A stretch of 64,000 nucleotides of DNA from an uncultured Pelagibacteraceae bacterium (GCA_902599625.1 CACKGF010000001.1:248001-312000); one strand, 5' to 3'. Shown: positions 53,000 through 61,709, numbered from the stretch's first letter. The notes: generated by a model not told the origin, from the sequence alone. Numbers and translations: made by a program.

Positions 53000-54022
53000 A
53001 TGAAAAAAATTATTGTAACTGGTGGTTTAGGATTTATTGGGAGTAATCTAATAAAACTATTAATCAAGAAAAACTATTTTGTAGTAAACATTGATAAAGT
53101 TAACTATGCCTCAAACTTTTACAATACGAGAAATTTTTCTAAAAAGAAAAATTATAAATTTGTAAGATTAGATATAAATAATAGATCAAAACTTAAAAAA
53201 ATTTTAAATTTACATAAACCTATTGCTATATTTAATCTAGCAGCAGAAACACATGTAGATAGATCAATTGATGCTCCTACTGAATTCATAAGAAGCAACA
53301 TAGTTGGTGTATTTAATTTACTTGAGGTATTTAAAGATTTTGCAAAAAAAAACAAAAAGACTAAACTAATACATATTTCTACTGATGAAGTTTATGGAGA
53401 TGTTTTAAAAGGTAGAAGTAAAGAAACCGACCCTTACAAACCAAGCTCTCCTTATGCTGCATCAAAAGCATCATCAGATCATTTAGTATACTCTTACGTC
53501 AGAACTTTTAAACTAAATGCAATGATAACAAACTGTTCAAATAATTATGGACCTCATCAACATCCTGAAAAACTTATTCCAAAATTAATTTATAATATAA
53601 TTAATAATAAGCCTTTGCCTTTATATGGAAAAGGAAAAAATTCTAGAGAATGGATATTTGTAGATGACCACTGTGAAGCCTTATTTAAAGTATTTAAAAA
53701 TGGAGTTAAGGGAGAATTTTATAACATTGGATCTAATATAAATAGTAGTAATTTTGATATTGCAAAATTACTAATTAATATCTCTAAGAAAAGAATAAAA
53801 TTAGGCAAAAACGTAAAGATAAAATTTGTAAAAGATAGACCTGGACATGATTTTAGGTACGCTTTAGATAGTAAAAAGGTTTTAAAAAAACTCAAATGGA
53901 AGTCTAAAATAAATCTTAAAAAAGGTTTAGAAAATACCTTTAAGTGGTATTTCGAAAATATGAAATACTATACAACTTTAAAAAAAAAGGATATCACAAA
54001 GAGACTTGGAATAGTAAAATGA
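53000..54022 (+). CDS. rfbB: dTDP-glucose 4,6-dehydratase
   Basis: A 340-residue extended short-chain dehydrogenase. NAD binding is TGGLGFIGSNLIKLL at residues 7-20, followed by NLAAETHVDRSIDAP near 75, HISTDEVYGDV near 122 with the catalytic T-D-E triad, and YAASKASSDHLV with Tyr/Lys near 152-156. It converts dTDP-glucose to the 4-keto-6-deoxy sugar. It starts the four-gene rfbBACD-like cluster and overlaps rfbA by four bases. Confidence 0.94.
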   Translation: MKKIIVTGGLGFIGSNLIKLLIKKNYFVVNIDKVNYASNFYNTRNFSKKKNYKFVRLDINNRSKLKKILNLHKPIAIFNLAAETHVDRSIDAPTEFIRSNIVGVFNLLEVFKDFAKKNKKTKLIHISTDEVYGDVLKGRSKETDPYKPSSPYAASKASSDHLVYSYVRTFKLNAMITNCSNNYGPHQHPEKLIPKLIYNIINNKPLPLYGKGKNSREWIFVDDHCEALFKVFKNGVKGEFYNIGSNINSSNFDIAKLLINISKKRIKLGKNVKIKFVKDRPGHDFRYALDSKKVLKKLKWKSKINLKKGLENTFKWYFENMKYYTTLKKKDITKRLGIVK

Positions 54023-54888
54023 TAAATAAAGCAATTATTTTAGCTGGTGGTAAGGGTACTCGAATGAGTCCTTTAACAAAAGCCGTCAACAAACAATTGC
54101 TTCCAATCTATGATAAACCATTAATTTTTTATCCACTTTCGATTTTGATGTTAGCAAAAATCAAAGATATTTTAATCATTGTTAATAAAGGTCAATTGAA
54201 CCAATATAAAAAGGTTTTGCCTGACGGAAAACGTTTAGGAATTAATATAGTTTACAAAGAACAACAATATCCAAAAGGCCTACCTGATGCATTTCTATTA
54301 GGAGAAAAATTTATAAATAATAAAAATGTTGCATTAATTCTTGGAGATAATTTTTTTTACGGTCAAAATTTAACATCTAAACTAATTAACTGTACAAAGC
54401 TTAAAAGTGGAGCAAAAATCATTTTGCATAAAGTAATTAAACCTGAACTATTTGGTGTGGCAAGTACGTCTAGGAGTGGAAAAATTTTATCAATTAAAGA
54501 AAAACCAAAAAAATATATTTCTGATATGGCCATTACTGGTTTATATTTTTTTGATAAAAAGGTTGTTGAATATGCAAAAAAACTTAAACCTTCGTCTAGA
54601 AATGAATTAGAGATTACTGATTTATTAAAATTTTATTTAAAGAAAAAAAAATTGACATCAGATATTTTGGGGAGAGGTGGAGCGTGGCTGGATACTGGTT
54701 CTATAGAAGATTTTTATAAAACGAGCGCTTTTGTTTCTGCAATAGAAAACAGACAAGGTTTTAAAATTGCTTGTCTTGAAGAAATTGCTTTTAACAATAA
54801 ATGGATTGGTAAAAAAGAGGTTTTAGATGCAATTCAATTTTATGGAAAGTGTGAATATACAAATTATTTAAAGAAATTAATTGCCTAA
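54019..54888 (+). CDS. rfbA: Glucose-1-phosphate thymidylyltransferase
   Basis: A 289-residue nucleotidyltransferase making dTDP-glucose. It has IILAGGKGTRMSPLTKAVNKQLLPIYDKP at the N-terminus, the active-site loop and Lys, then LPDAFLLGEKFI, ALILGDNFFYG with the metal Asp near residue 110, and GGAWLDTGS near 220. The frame is open from 53944, but ATG 54019 is the family start and forms an ATGA overlap with rfbB. rfbC follows with no gap. Confidence 0.94.
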   Translation: MINKAIILAGGKGTRMSPLTKAVNKQLLPIYDKPLIFYPLSILMLAKIKDILIIVNKGQLNQYKKVLPDGKRLGINIVYKEQQYPKGLPDAFLLGEKFINNKNVALILGDNFFYGQNLTSKLINCTKLKSGAKIILHKVIKPELFGVASTSRSGKILSIKEKPKKYISDMAITGLYFFDKKVVEYAKKLKPSSRNELEITDLLKFYLKKKKLTSDILGRGGAWLDTGSIEDFYKTSAFVSAIENRQGFKIACLEEIAFNNKWIGKKEVLDAIQFYGKCEYTNYLKKLIA

Positions 54889-55416
54889 ATGAAAAAAATT
54901 AAAACAAAGTTTAAGGGTTTGTTTATTGTTAAGACAAAGGTTTTTAGGGATAAAAGGGGTTGGTTAAAAGAAGAATTTAAAAAAAATTTTATTAAAAAAA
55001 ATTTAGTTTTTACATTGGTATCAAGTTCAAAAAAAAATGTTTTGCGAGGTCTTCATATGCAAACTAAAAAATCACAGGATAAATTTTTATCAGTTCTTAA
55101 GGGAAGAGTACTTGATATTGCGGTAGATTTAAGAAAAAATTCCAAAACATATGGGAAACATTTTAAAATTGTTTTGAGTGAAAAAAATGGAAAGCATTTA
55201 TTTGTTCCAAAAGGATTCGCTCACGGAATTTTAGGATTAGATAAAGAAAATATTCTCCATTATGCGTGTTCAAATTATAGGAGTCCTAAAAGTGAGGTAT
55301 CTATTAAATGGAACGATCGTGATTTAAAAATAAATTGGGGAGTTAAAAAACCTATTATTTCCAAAAAAGACAAACAAGCTCTTTCATTTAAAAATTTTAA
55401 AAAATATAAAAGATGA
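54889..55416 (+). CDS. rfbC: dTDP-4-dehydrorhamnose 3,5-epimerase-like protein
   Basis: A 175-residue cupin with the RmlC pattern: FRDKRGWLKEEFKKNF near residue 20, NVLRGLHMQTKKSQDKFL near 47 with the catalytic His, GRVLDIAVDLRKNSKTYGK, and FVPKGFAHGIL near 105. The C-terminal IKWNDRDLKINWG is also conserved. Whether it epimerises at C3, C5 or both cannot be told from motifs alone. It overlaps the next gene by four bases. Confidence 0.88.
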   Translation: MKKIKTKFKGLFIVKTKVFRDKRGWLKEEFKKNFIKKNLVFTLVSSSKKNVLRGLHMQTKKSQDKFLSVLKGRVLDIAVDLRKNSKTYGKHFKIVLSEKNGKHLFVPKGFAHGILGLDKENILHYACSNYRSPKSEVSIKWNDRDLKINWGVKKPIISKKDKQALSFKNFKKYKR

Positions 55417-56117
55417 AAAAAATAATATTTACTGGTGGCAGTGGAAAATTTGGTAGGATATTTAAAAAAATAAATTCAAAAAAAGAAAATATTTTCTATC
55501 CCCCTTCAAATACATTCGATGTAACAAATATTAAAAAGATGGAACGGTATATTAAAAAAACAAAGCCAAAATTGATAATTCATACTGCTGCAGTTTCAAG
55601 ACCGATGGATATTCATGAAAAAAAAATTGAAAAAAGTATAATTACAAATATTATTGGAACATCAAATATAGTAAATCTTTGCCACAAATATAAAATAAAA
55701 CTAATATATTTCTCAACAAATTATGTTTATCCGTCTAAAAAAGGCAACTATAAAGAGGATCATCCTTTGCTTCCTTTTAATAATTATGCCTGGTCTAAGC
55801 TGGGAGGAGAGTGCGCTGTTCAAATGTTAAAAAATTCTCTTATATTAAGGATATGCATGACCGAAAAGCCCTTTACACATAAATATGCTTTTTCGAACTT
55901 AAGAACAAATTTTATGTTTCATGAAGACCTAGCAAAAGTTTTTTTTAAAATAATTAACGAAAAGGGTATAATTAATATTGGAGGCCCCGTGCAATCCGTC
56001 TATGATTTTGCAAAAAAAAGTAACAAAAAGATCAAAAAAAAAAATTTGAAAACAAAAAAAAATAACCTCCCATTAAATTCAACTATGAATACTTGGAAGT
56101 TTAAAAAATTTCTTTAA
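55413..56117 (+). CDS. RmlD-like dTDP-sugar reductase (short)
   Basis: A 234-residue NAD(P)-dependent sugar-nucleotide reductase. FTGGSGKFGRIFKK at the N-terminus, HTAAVSRPMDIHEKK near residue 60, YFSTNYVYPSKKGNY near 102 and YAWSKLGGECAV near 127 (the Y-x-x-x-K pair) place it with RmlD and related enzymes. At 234 residues it is about 50 shorter than typical RmlD, with a lysine-rich C-terminus. The product might be dTDP-rhamnose or another 6-deoxyhexose. It is the last gene before tRNA-Met, which is on the other strand. Confidence 0.78.
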   Translation: MKKIIFTGGSGKFGRIFKKINSKKENIFYPPSNTFDVTNIKKMERYIKKTKPKLIIHTAAVSRPMDIHEKKIEKSIITNIIGTSNIVNLCHKYKIKLIYFSTNYVYPSKKGNYKEDHPLLPFNNYAWSKLGGECAVQMLKNSLILRICMTEKPFTHKYAFSNLRTNFMFHEDLAKVFFKIINEKGIINIGGPVQSVYDFAKKSNKKIKKKNLKTKKNNLPLNSTMNTWKFKKFL

Positions 56118-56120
56118 TTT

Positions 56121-56197
56121 TGGTAGCGGGAAGTGGGATCGAACCACTGACCTCGGGCTTATGAGTCCCGCGCTCTAACCAACTGAGCTACCCCGCC
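56121..56197 (-). tRNA. tRNA-Met (CAU, elongator type)
   Basis: A 77-nt tRNA with encoded CCA (56123-56121). The acceptor strand is GGCGGGG pairing with TCCCGCT, the D-loop is GCTCAGTTGGTTAGAGC, the anticodon loop is CTCATAA (anticodon CAT), and the T-loop is GTTCGATCC. A1-A72 mismatch and the initiator GGG/CCC anticodon-stem signature are absent, so this is an elongator or, less likely, tRNA-Ile2. One A-G mismatch closes the anticodon loop. The overall sequence is like other alphaproteobacterial elongator tRNA-Met genes. Confidence 0.9.
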
Positions 56198-56214
56198 GTA
56201 CTTAGAAATAATAA

Positions 56215-56242
56215 ACTATACTTATAAAACTTTTTTATACAA
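56215..56242 (-). promoter_or_regulatory. Probable promoter of tRNA-Met
   Basis: On the reverse strand TTGTAT (56242-56237) is followed by 16 bases and TATAGT (56220-56215). Transcription would begin about 10-12 bases before the tRNA. It lies in the short gap between the methyltransferase stop and the tRNA. Confidence 0.6.
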
Positions 56243-56244
56243 CA

Positions 56245-56898
56245 TTATTTGAATATTGATTTAAATAGTTGGCTTATCTTTTTTAATTTGGGGTAAAGAG
56301 TCCTTAAAAAGAAGTTATAATTCCATATCTTTTTGACTTTATTCGGTGAAACACCGAAATTATTTTTTTTATATAACATTGCTAAACCATTTCCTTTGTG
56401 AAAAATTTTTAAAGAACAATTATCTGTATTATTGTAATAAAATTCTTTGACACTATCCAAAGTAAGGTCATAAATTATAGAGCTCCAGGTATTTTTTTGT
56501 AATCTTAAAGGAAAACTATCTATGTCATCAACAAATATTGCTCCATCTTTTTTTAAATAAGTAAAATAATAAGATATTAATTTTTGAACATGTCCAGCCT
56601 CATGATAGCTATCAATATATATTAAATCAGCACCATTTTGTTTTATCTCATTGAACTGATCTAAAACATAATTAAATTTCAGATCATCAGTTTGTAAGAA
56701 CCTCCAAATTTTTGAATCACTCACCTTTGAACAATCTGTAATATCTACGCTAAAAACTTTACCAGAGTTTTTTTCAGCAAAGTCAATAAATCTTTTGGTC
56801 GAAGAACCTCTTTCAACTCCGAATTCTAATATTATTGGATTTTGTTTTTTTGAAACAAAATCAATCATTAAGTCAAAAGGTTCCTCAATATTGTACAT
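56245..56898 (-). CDS. Class I SAM-dependent methyltransferase-like protein
   Basis: A 217-residue protein with a Rossmann core: ILEFGVERGSSTKRFID near residue 20 is the SAM glycine loop, VFSVDITD near 45 the acidic strand end, and DLIYIDSYHEAG near 85 and GAIFVDDID near 120 the later strands. The layout resembles small TylF/Methyltransf_24-type enzymes found in sugar and polysaccharide clusters. Its place beside the dTDP-sugar island suggests methylation of a sugar or glycan, which is inference. It contains no membrane helix. Confidence 0.75.
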   Translation of the reverse strand: MYNIEEPFDLMIDFVSKKQNPIILEFGVERGSSTKRFIDFAEKNSGKVFSVDITDCSKVSDSKIWRFLQTDDLKFNYVLDQFNEIKQNGADLIYIDSYHEAGHVQKLISYYFTYLKKDGAIFVDDIDSFPLRLQKNTWSSIIYDLTLDSVKEFYYNNTDNCSLKIFHKGNGLAMLYKKNNFGVSPNKVKKIWNYNFFLRTLYPKLKKISQLFKSIFK

Positions 56899-56917
56899 CA
56901 GGTAAATCTAATTAAAA

Positions 56918-57772
56918 TTATTTTGCCGTAATTCTGTTTATATTAATGTTTCCTATATAAAACATTAAAGCCACATATTGAATTAGAGCATAAATTGCTA
57001 TTGGTGTAATATACTCAATCTCATGAAATAATTGGGCTCCAACGATAAAACCCATTGCACCATTTTGCAACATAGCCTCAATCATAATAGTTCTTTTTAC
57101 CTTTACATCTCTTAAAGTATAACTTGTAATTATATAAACAGACGTCAATACAGAAATAATTACAACAAATGCAATTGCGCCAGCGTCTGCAAAATAACCA
57201 CCCAGATTTCCCTGTTCTGTGAATATAGCCACTAATAAGATAATTATAAATAAAGCAAGAGCCGCTCTATCGAATTTTAAATTGTTTTGCTCAGAAAATC
57301 TTTTAAAATTTCCCCTAACAAGAATGCCAACAAATGTTGGTAAAGCTATAAACAAAAACATTCTCACGGAAAATTTTAAAAGATTCAGATCAAATTCTAC
57401 TGATGAGAAGAAGGCTGCATAAATCTTCAAAAACATTGGAATAGTTATGAATGATATTAATCCACAAATCGATGTAATAGTTATCGATAATGCTACATTT
57501 CCTTTTACAAGTTTAGTCGCGTAATTTGACATAACTGCAGAGGGTAGAATTAATAATAAGAATACTCCAAGTTGAAACTCGGCCTGCATTGGAAAGAAGG
57601 AAATGATTATTATCCCAATGAATGGAAGTATTACCATTTGACAAATTAGTGCAACAATAAGATTTCTTGGTTTTTTTAATACCTCAAAGAAATCTTTATA
57701 AGATAAATTAAGACCTAAAGAAAACATGATGAAAATCATGCCAAGTGGCCCAACGGTTTTTACAAATTCCAC
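56918..57772 (-). CDS. BASS-family (bile acid:sodium symporter-like) transporter
   Basis: A 284-residue protein with nine to ten membrane helices. VGPLGMIFIMFSLGLNLSYKDF near the start and LLILPSAVMSNYATKLVKGNVALSI near residue 75 are the SBF/BASS pattern, and EAMLQNGAMGFIVGAQL near 230 corresponds to the second conserved half. Members carry bile acids in animals and organic anions in bacteria, with sodium. The start is GTG at 57772, with GAGGG five bases upstream. The substrate is unknown. Confidence 0.83.
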   Translation of the reverse strand: MEFVKTVGPLGMIFIMFSLGLNLSYKDFFEVLKKPRNLIVALICQMVILPFIGIIIISFFPMQAEFQLGVFLLLILPSAVMSNYATKLVKGNVALSITITSICGLISFITIPMFLKIYAAFFSSVEFDLNLLKFSVRMFLFIALPTFVGILVRGNFKRFSEQNNLKFDRAALALFIIILLVAIFTEQGNLGGYFADAGAIAFVVIISVLTSVYIITSYTLRDVKVKRTIMIEAMLQNGAMGFIVGAQLFHEIEYITPIAIYALIQYVALMFYIGNININRITAK

Positions 57773-57859
57773 AATTCCCTCATGAGCTTTATGAAGGAAA
57801 AAAAATAAAATTCAAGGCATTTTTGTTCATTTTGGGGTTGCTAAATCATAAAATTTAAG

Positions 57860-57877
57860 ATTATTTGCGTAAATAAT
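57860..57877. promoter_or_regulatory. Palindrome in front of the double-HTH gene
   Basis: ATTATTT and AAATAAT form a perfect 7-base inverted repeat around GCGT, ending five bases before the ATG of the putative DNA-binding protein at 57883. The position suits an autoregulatory operator. In so AT-rich a genome such repeats also arise by chance. Confidence 0.35.
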
Positions 57878-57882
57878 TAAAA

Positions 57883-58887
57883 ATGTCATTAAGAGAGTTA
57901 AAATTTTCAAATCAAATCCAAGAAGAACAAGTCAAATCTGTCTATCACAAAAATTTTAATTATATCGTTACAGAAAGATTTTATTTCCAACAACAATGGC
58001 TACATGCTGCTTATAATAGATTTAAAGATTTTGATAAGTATTTAATCTTAATTCATTTAGTACACAAAACTTTTAAAGCATATAGGGATTATCAAATCAA
58101 AAATTCATTTGATGAGTTTTATGCAAAAGAAACTTACGAAATACCAAAAATAAATGTAATTGATTTATCAAGAGAATTACTGATTTCTAAAGAAACAACT
58201 AGAAGAAAAATTTTAGAGATGGAAAGAGATGGGGCTATTAAGAAAGATAAGAAAAAAATAATGATAAATCGTAAAGGGCAAGAATATCAAAAACCAAAAG
58301 ATTCAATACGAAACATGGCTAGATTACTTTCAAGATTTACAGATTTTTTAAGTCAAGCAAATCTTTTGGATAAAAAGGTTGATAATTCAATTCTTGATAA
58401 AAAAATAAGAGATAATTTTACACAAATTTGGACTATCTTTTTTGAATTTCAGATACCAACAATTATAGGTTGGAAAAAATTTTTTGGAGATATAGAGACT
58501 TGGTCTATCTGGGCTCAGTGCGCATATAATCAAAATCTTGTAATGAATAAAGGTTTTAAAGAAAGTATAAGTACAGAATTAACAATGGATAATTTCGTTG
58601 AAAAAATTAACAATTGGGGAAACCAAGGTTTAAATGCTATGACTATTTCTGAGCTATCAGGAATACCAAGACCTACAGCACTTAGAAAATTAAATACTTT
58701 GCTTAAAAGAAAATTGCTTAAAAAAGATAAAAATAATCTTTATCTTTTATTCGGATTACCAAGATTGGATACAAATACTATTGAAAAAGATGTAACTTTA
58801 AAAACAGTTCGTGATATTAATAAAACTAATGAAGATAGATTTATTAGAATGTTAACGAGAATATTGAATACTATCGTATTTAATTAA
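57883..58887 (+). CDS. Putative DNA-binding protein with two helix-turn-helix segments
   Basis: A 334-residue soluble protein I cannot place in a named family. Two stretches look like winged helices. The first is at about residues 90-130 (NVIDLSRELLISKETTRRKI and a basic wing). The second is at about 245-290 (MTISELSGIPRPTALRKLN and a following basic wing). Both carry the turn of an HTH with T-x-R-x-K-(I/L). The 100-residue helical region between them may sense a ligand or dimerise. It is divergent from the BASS transporter (110-base gap), a possible target, and overlaps the next convergent gene by four bases. Confidence 0.65.
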   Translation: MSLRELKFSNQIQEEQVKSVYHKNFNYIVTERFYFQQQWLHAAYNRFKDFDKYLILIHLVHKTFKAYRDYQIKNSFDEFYAKETYEIPKINVIDLSRELLISKETTRRKILEMERDGAIKKDKKKIMINRKGQEYQKPKDSIRNMARLLSRFTDFLSQANLLDKKVDNSILDKKIRDNFTQIWTIFFEFQIPTIIGWKKFFGDIETWSIWAQCAYNQNLVMNKGFKESISTELTMDNFVEKINNWGNQGLNAMTISELSGIPRPTALRKLNTLLKRKLLKKDKNNLYLLFGLPRLDTNTIEKDVTLKTVRDINKTNEDRFIRMLTRILNTIVFN

Positions 58888-59072
58888 AGAGACGCAATAA
58901 TACCAGTAATCACTATCACTGAACCAATTAATCCTAAGAATAAAAGATTTTCTTTTCTTTCTTTTTTCTTTTCGTCTCTTACCCTTGATAATAAATCGTT
59001 GATATCAACTTTAATATTTGGCGTTTTTTTAAGCTCTACTTGTTGATCGTAACTTGATGTTTCCCCACTCAT
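58884..59072 (-). CDS. Small single-pass membrane protein
   Basis: A 62-residue protein with a polar, charged N-terminus, a basic stretch (RVRDEKKKERKEN near residues 30-42) and one C-terminal membrane helix from about 43 to 61. The basic segment before the helix fits the positive-inside rule with a cytoplasmic N-terminus (tail-anchored). I recognise no family. It may be transcribed from its own promoter in the upstream 90-base gap. Coding nature is plausible but rests only on its reading frame and sensible topology. Confidence 0.6.
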   Translation of the reverse strand: MSGETSSYDQQVELKKTPNIKVDINDLLSRVRDEKKKERKENLLFLGLIGSVIVITGIIASL

Positions 59073-59162
59073 AAAATGTATTTAACACCACCCGATTCGG
59101 TTTTTCAAGAAAAGCGTTGTTCAAAATGAGTTACAAATTTTCGGGCCCCGCTCAAAATGGTC
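59073..59162. other. GC-rich 90-base intergenic segment with a repeated TCAAAATG word
   Basis: Between the dimethylglycine-dehydrogenase-like gene and the small membrane protein lies a segment with GGGCCC and CCCGATTCGG, much richer in G and C than its surroundings. The word TCAAAATG occurs twice about 34 bases apart (near 59121 and 59151), and TCGGG/CCCGA words could pair at a distance. TTGAAA followed 17-18 bases later by a TAAAT word could be a promoter for the small gene on the reverse strand. I do not recognise a known RNA family. Confidence 0.35.
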
Positions 59163-61604
59163 CTACAAAGAGCTAAGCTTTTTATCATTTAGAGGTCGGG
59201 TGATCACAGATGCTGGGTATTTTTTTTTCTCAACCTCTATCTCAAAGGCTTGTTTATCGATTTGGTCGCTACTTAACCCTGAATTGATATAACCAAAAGC
59301 TAAATTTTTGTTGTAATTAAAAGAATAGCACCCTGAAGTTGTACGTCCTACAATTTTATCTTTCAAATAAATAGGTTCATCATGAAGCAGAAGAGGTGCA
59401 CCTACTTTAGAATTGTTCAAAATGAGCATTTTAAATTTCTTATGGTCCTTTTTGTCACGCTTCTTTTCTAAAGCAGCTCTTCCAATAAAATTTATATTCT
59501 TTTTAAAACTGACAGCAAAATTTAAACCTGCTTCAAATTGATTTTCTTCAGGTGAAATATCGTGGCCCCAATGTAAATAACCACTTTCCATCCTCATAAT
59601 ATCCATTGCATGCATTCCGCAAAGAGAAATTTTATAAGATTTTCCTTTATCCATTAAAATATCAAAAAGTTTTAATGCATTTTCTTTTTTTACATAGAGT
59701 TCAAAGCCTAATTCTCCCACATATGAAATTCTTTGAGCCCATACTTCTACATCATCAATTTTAACAAATTTAGCTGTAGCAAATTTAAAGTTTTCATTAG
59801 AAAAATCATCAGAACTTATTGAAGAAATCATATCTCTACTTTTTGGTCCAAATAAACCTAAACAACAATAATCCTCTGTTACATCAGTTAATTTCACATC
59901 TTTAGAAATATGCTTTAAAATATGAAATTTATCATGTTCTCTATTAGCTGCAGAAGAAACAATTCTAAAATAATTCTTTTCAATACAAATAACAGTTAAA
60001 TCAGTCTCAATTCCACCATCTGAATTTAACATTTGCGTATATTTAATTTTACCGGGATCGTTTGGGATATTTGCTGTACATAGAACTTGCAATTCTTCAT
60101 GAACTTTTTCCCCTTTTAAATCAAATTTTGAAAATGGAGATAATTCAAACAAACCTACATTTGATCTTGCATTTTTAGTTTCAAACTCTGCACTTGGATA
60201 CCAGTTTTGATAATTGTAACTATATTTATAATCTTTATTTTTTTTATCTTTAGAAAACCACATTGGTCTTTCGTATCCACCAGATACACCAAAACATGCA
60301 CCATGATCTTTTAATCTATCATGATAAGGAAGTGTAATTACATTTCTTGAGGTTTTGTGTTGTTTATACGGCCAATGCATTCCGTATAAATCACCAAGTG
60401 TTTCTGTCACTCTTTCTTTAATAAAATTAATGCCAGAGTGAAATTTTTGAAATCTTTTAATATCATAACTAAAGATATCTTCGTTAATATGACCGTTCAT
60501 CATCCATTCAGCTGTAACTTTACCAACACCTCCAGCACTTGCTATTCCAATGCTATTTAAACCACAACAAACAAAAAAGTTTTTAACTTCAGGAACTTCG
60601 CCTAATAAAGTATTTGTGTCAGGTGTAAAAGACTCTGGTCCTGCAAAAAACTTTCTTATTCCTGTTTTTTCTAAAATAGGAAATCTTTTCATGCATGCAT
60701 TTAGATAAGGTTCAAAATGTTCAAGATTTTCTGGAAACTCACCAAAAGAAAAATCTTCTGGAACTTTATTTGTTTTATCAAAAGCAGGAATAGATTTTCC
60801 TTCAAATATTCCTAAAAGTAATTTTCCAGCATCTTCTTTAAAATAAGTTCTGCTATCAAAATCTCTAATTACAGGTAAATCTTTCGGTACTTCTTTAATT
60901 GGTTCAGTAATTACATAAAAATGTTCTGCTGGATATAATGGAATACTTACACCTAATTTTTCTCCAATTTGTCTTGACCACATTCCTGTTGCCAAAACAA
61001 TATATTCACATTCAATTTTTTCTCCGTTTACGACAACACCTTCTATTCTTTTATTTTTAACTAAAATATCTTCAACAGGTGAGTCTTCAAAAATTTTTGC
61101 ACCTTCTTCTCTTGCAGCTTTAGCAAGTAACTGAGTTATTCCAGATGGATCTCCTGATCCATCCCCTGGCATTAAAATACCACCTAGCAAATCATCATTT
61201 TTAATTAATGGAACTTTTTCTTTAATTTGATCTTTATTTAAAATTTGAACATCAACATCAAAAAGTTGGGCAGTTGTAGCCTGTCTTTTTAATTCTTGCC
61301 ATCTACCCTCTTCTTGAGCAATTGACATTGCACCATTTAAACGAAGTCCAGCAGAATGATCTACTTTCTTTTCAAGTTCTTTATATAGATCTAGAGAATA
61401 TTTTCTTATTTTTGTAATTGTTGCAGAAGGACCTAATTGACTAACCAATCCTGCTGCGTGCCAAGTGGTACCAGAAGTTAATTTATCTCTTTCTAAAAGG
61501 ATAACATCTTTCCATCCAAATTTTGCTAAATGGTAAGTGCATGAACATCCAACAACCCCACCACCAATAACAACAACTTTTGCTGAACTAGGAATTTTTT
61601 TCAT
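59163..61604 (-). CDS. Dimethylglycine/sarcosine-dehydrogenase-like flavoprotein with GcvT domains
   Basis: An 813-residue two-part enzyme. The N-terminal FAD oxidoreductase (about 1-370) has VIGGGVVGCSCTYHLAKFG near residue 12 and TTWHAAGLV near 46, in which His49 matches the His that carries covalent FAD in mammalian dimethylglycine dehydrogenase. A linker (FAO_M-like) and folate-binding GcvT and GcvT-C domains follow (about 430-800; e.g. GELGFELYV, MRMESGYLHWGHDISP). It would demethylate a glycine-betaine-derived amine and pass the one-carbon unit to folate. Choice among dimethylglycine, sarcosine or another N-methyl substrate is inferred. Confidence 0.87.
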   Translation of the reverse strand: MKKIPSSAKVVVIGGGVVGCSCTYHLAKFGWKDVILLERDKLTSGTTWHAAGLVSQLGPSATITKIRKYSLDLYKELEKKVDHSAGLRLNGAMSIAQEEGRWQELKRQATTAQLFDVDVQILNKDQIKEKVPLIKNDDLLGGILMPGDGSGDPSGITQLLAKAAREEGAKIFEDSPVEDILVKNKRIEGVVVNGEKIECEYIVLATGMWSRQIGEKLGVSIPLYPAEHFYVITEPIKEVPKDLPVIRDFDSRTYFKEDAGKLLLGIFEGKSIPAFDKTNKVPEDFSFGEFPENLEHFEPYLNACMKRFPILEKTGIRKFFAGPESFTPDTNTLLGEVPEVKNFFVCCGLNSIGIASAGGVGKVTAEWMMNGHINEDIFSYDIKRFQKFHSGINFIKERVTETLGDLYGMHWPYKQHKTSRNVITLPYHDRLKDHGACFGVSGGYERPMWFSKDKKNKDYKYSYNYQNWYPSAEFETKNARSNVGLFELSPFSKFDLKGEKVHEELQVLCTANIPNDPGKIKYTQMLNSDGGIETDLTVICIEKNYFRIVSSAANREHDKFHILKHISKDVKLTDVTEDYCCLGLFGPKSRDMISSISSDDFSNENFKFATAKFVKIDDVEVWAQRISYVGELGFELYVKKENALKLFDILMDKGKSYKISLCGMHAMDIMRMESGYLHWGHDISPEENQFEAGLNFAVSFKKNINFIGRAALEKKRDKKDHKKFKMLILNNSKVGAPLLLHDEPIYLKDKIVGRTTSGCYSFNYNKNLAFGYINSGLSSDQIDKQAFEIEVEKKKYPASVITRPLNDKKLSSL

Positions 61605-61709
61605 AATTTATCATACCAGTAGAATAATTAATCACCAGCCCCTTGACCTTTTATTTTTTTAATTTTCAACAATTTTTAAAAGAATTTGTTAAAACAAAAG
61701 CAGGACAAG

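Noticed and set aside
52951-53067. Earlier start of the GT2 gene, giving a hydrophobic N-terminus
   Set aside because: The extension overlaps the divergent rfbB coding sequence and its apparent membrane helix is the antisense of poly-lysine/AT-rich DNA. ATG 52950 matches the family.
53944-54018. Earlier start of rfbA
   Set aside because: These 25 residues are out-of-frame rfbB coding sequence. ATG 54019 gives the normal N-terminus with an ATGA overlap.
61605-61709. Glycine riboswitch before the dimethylglycine-dehydrogenase-like gene
   Set aside because: Glycine riboswitches are known in SAR11, but this short AT-rich region lacks the paired aptamer elements.
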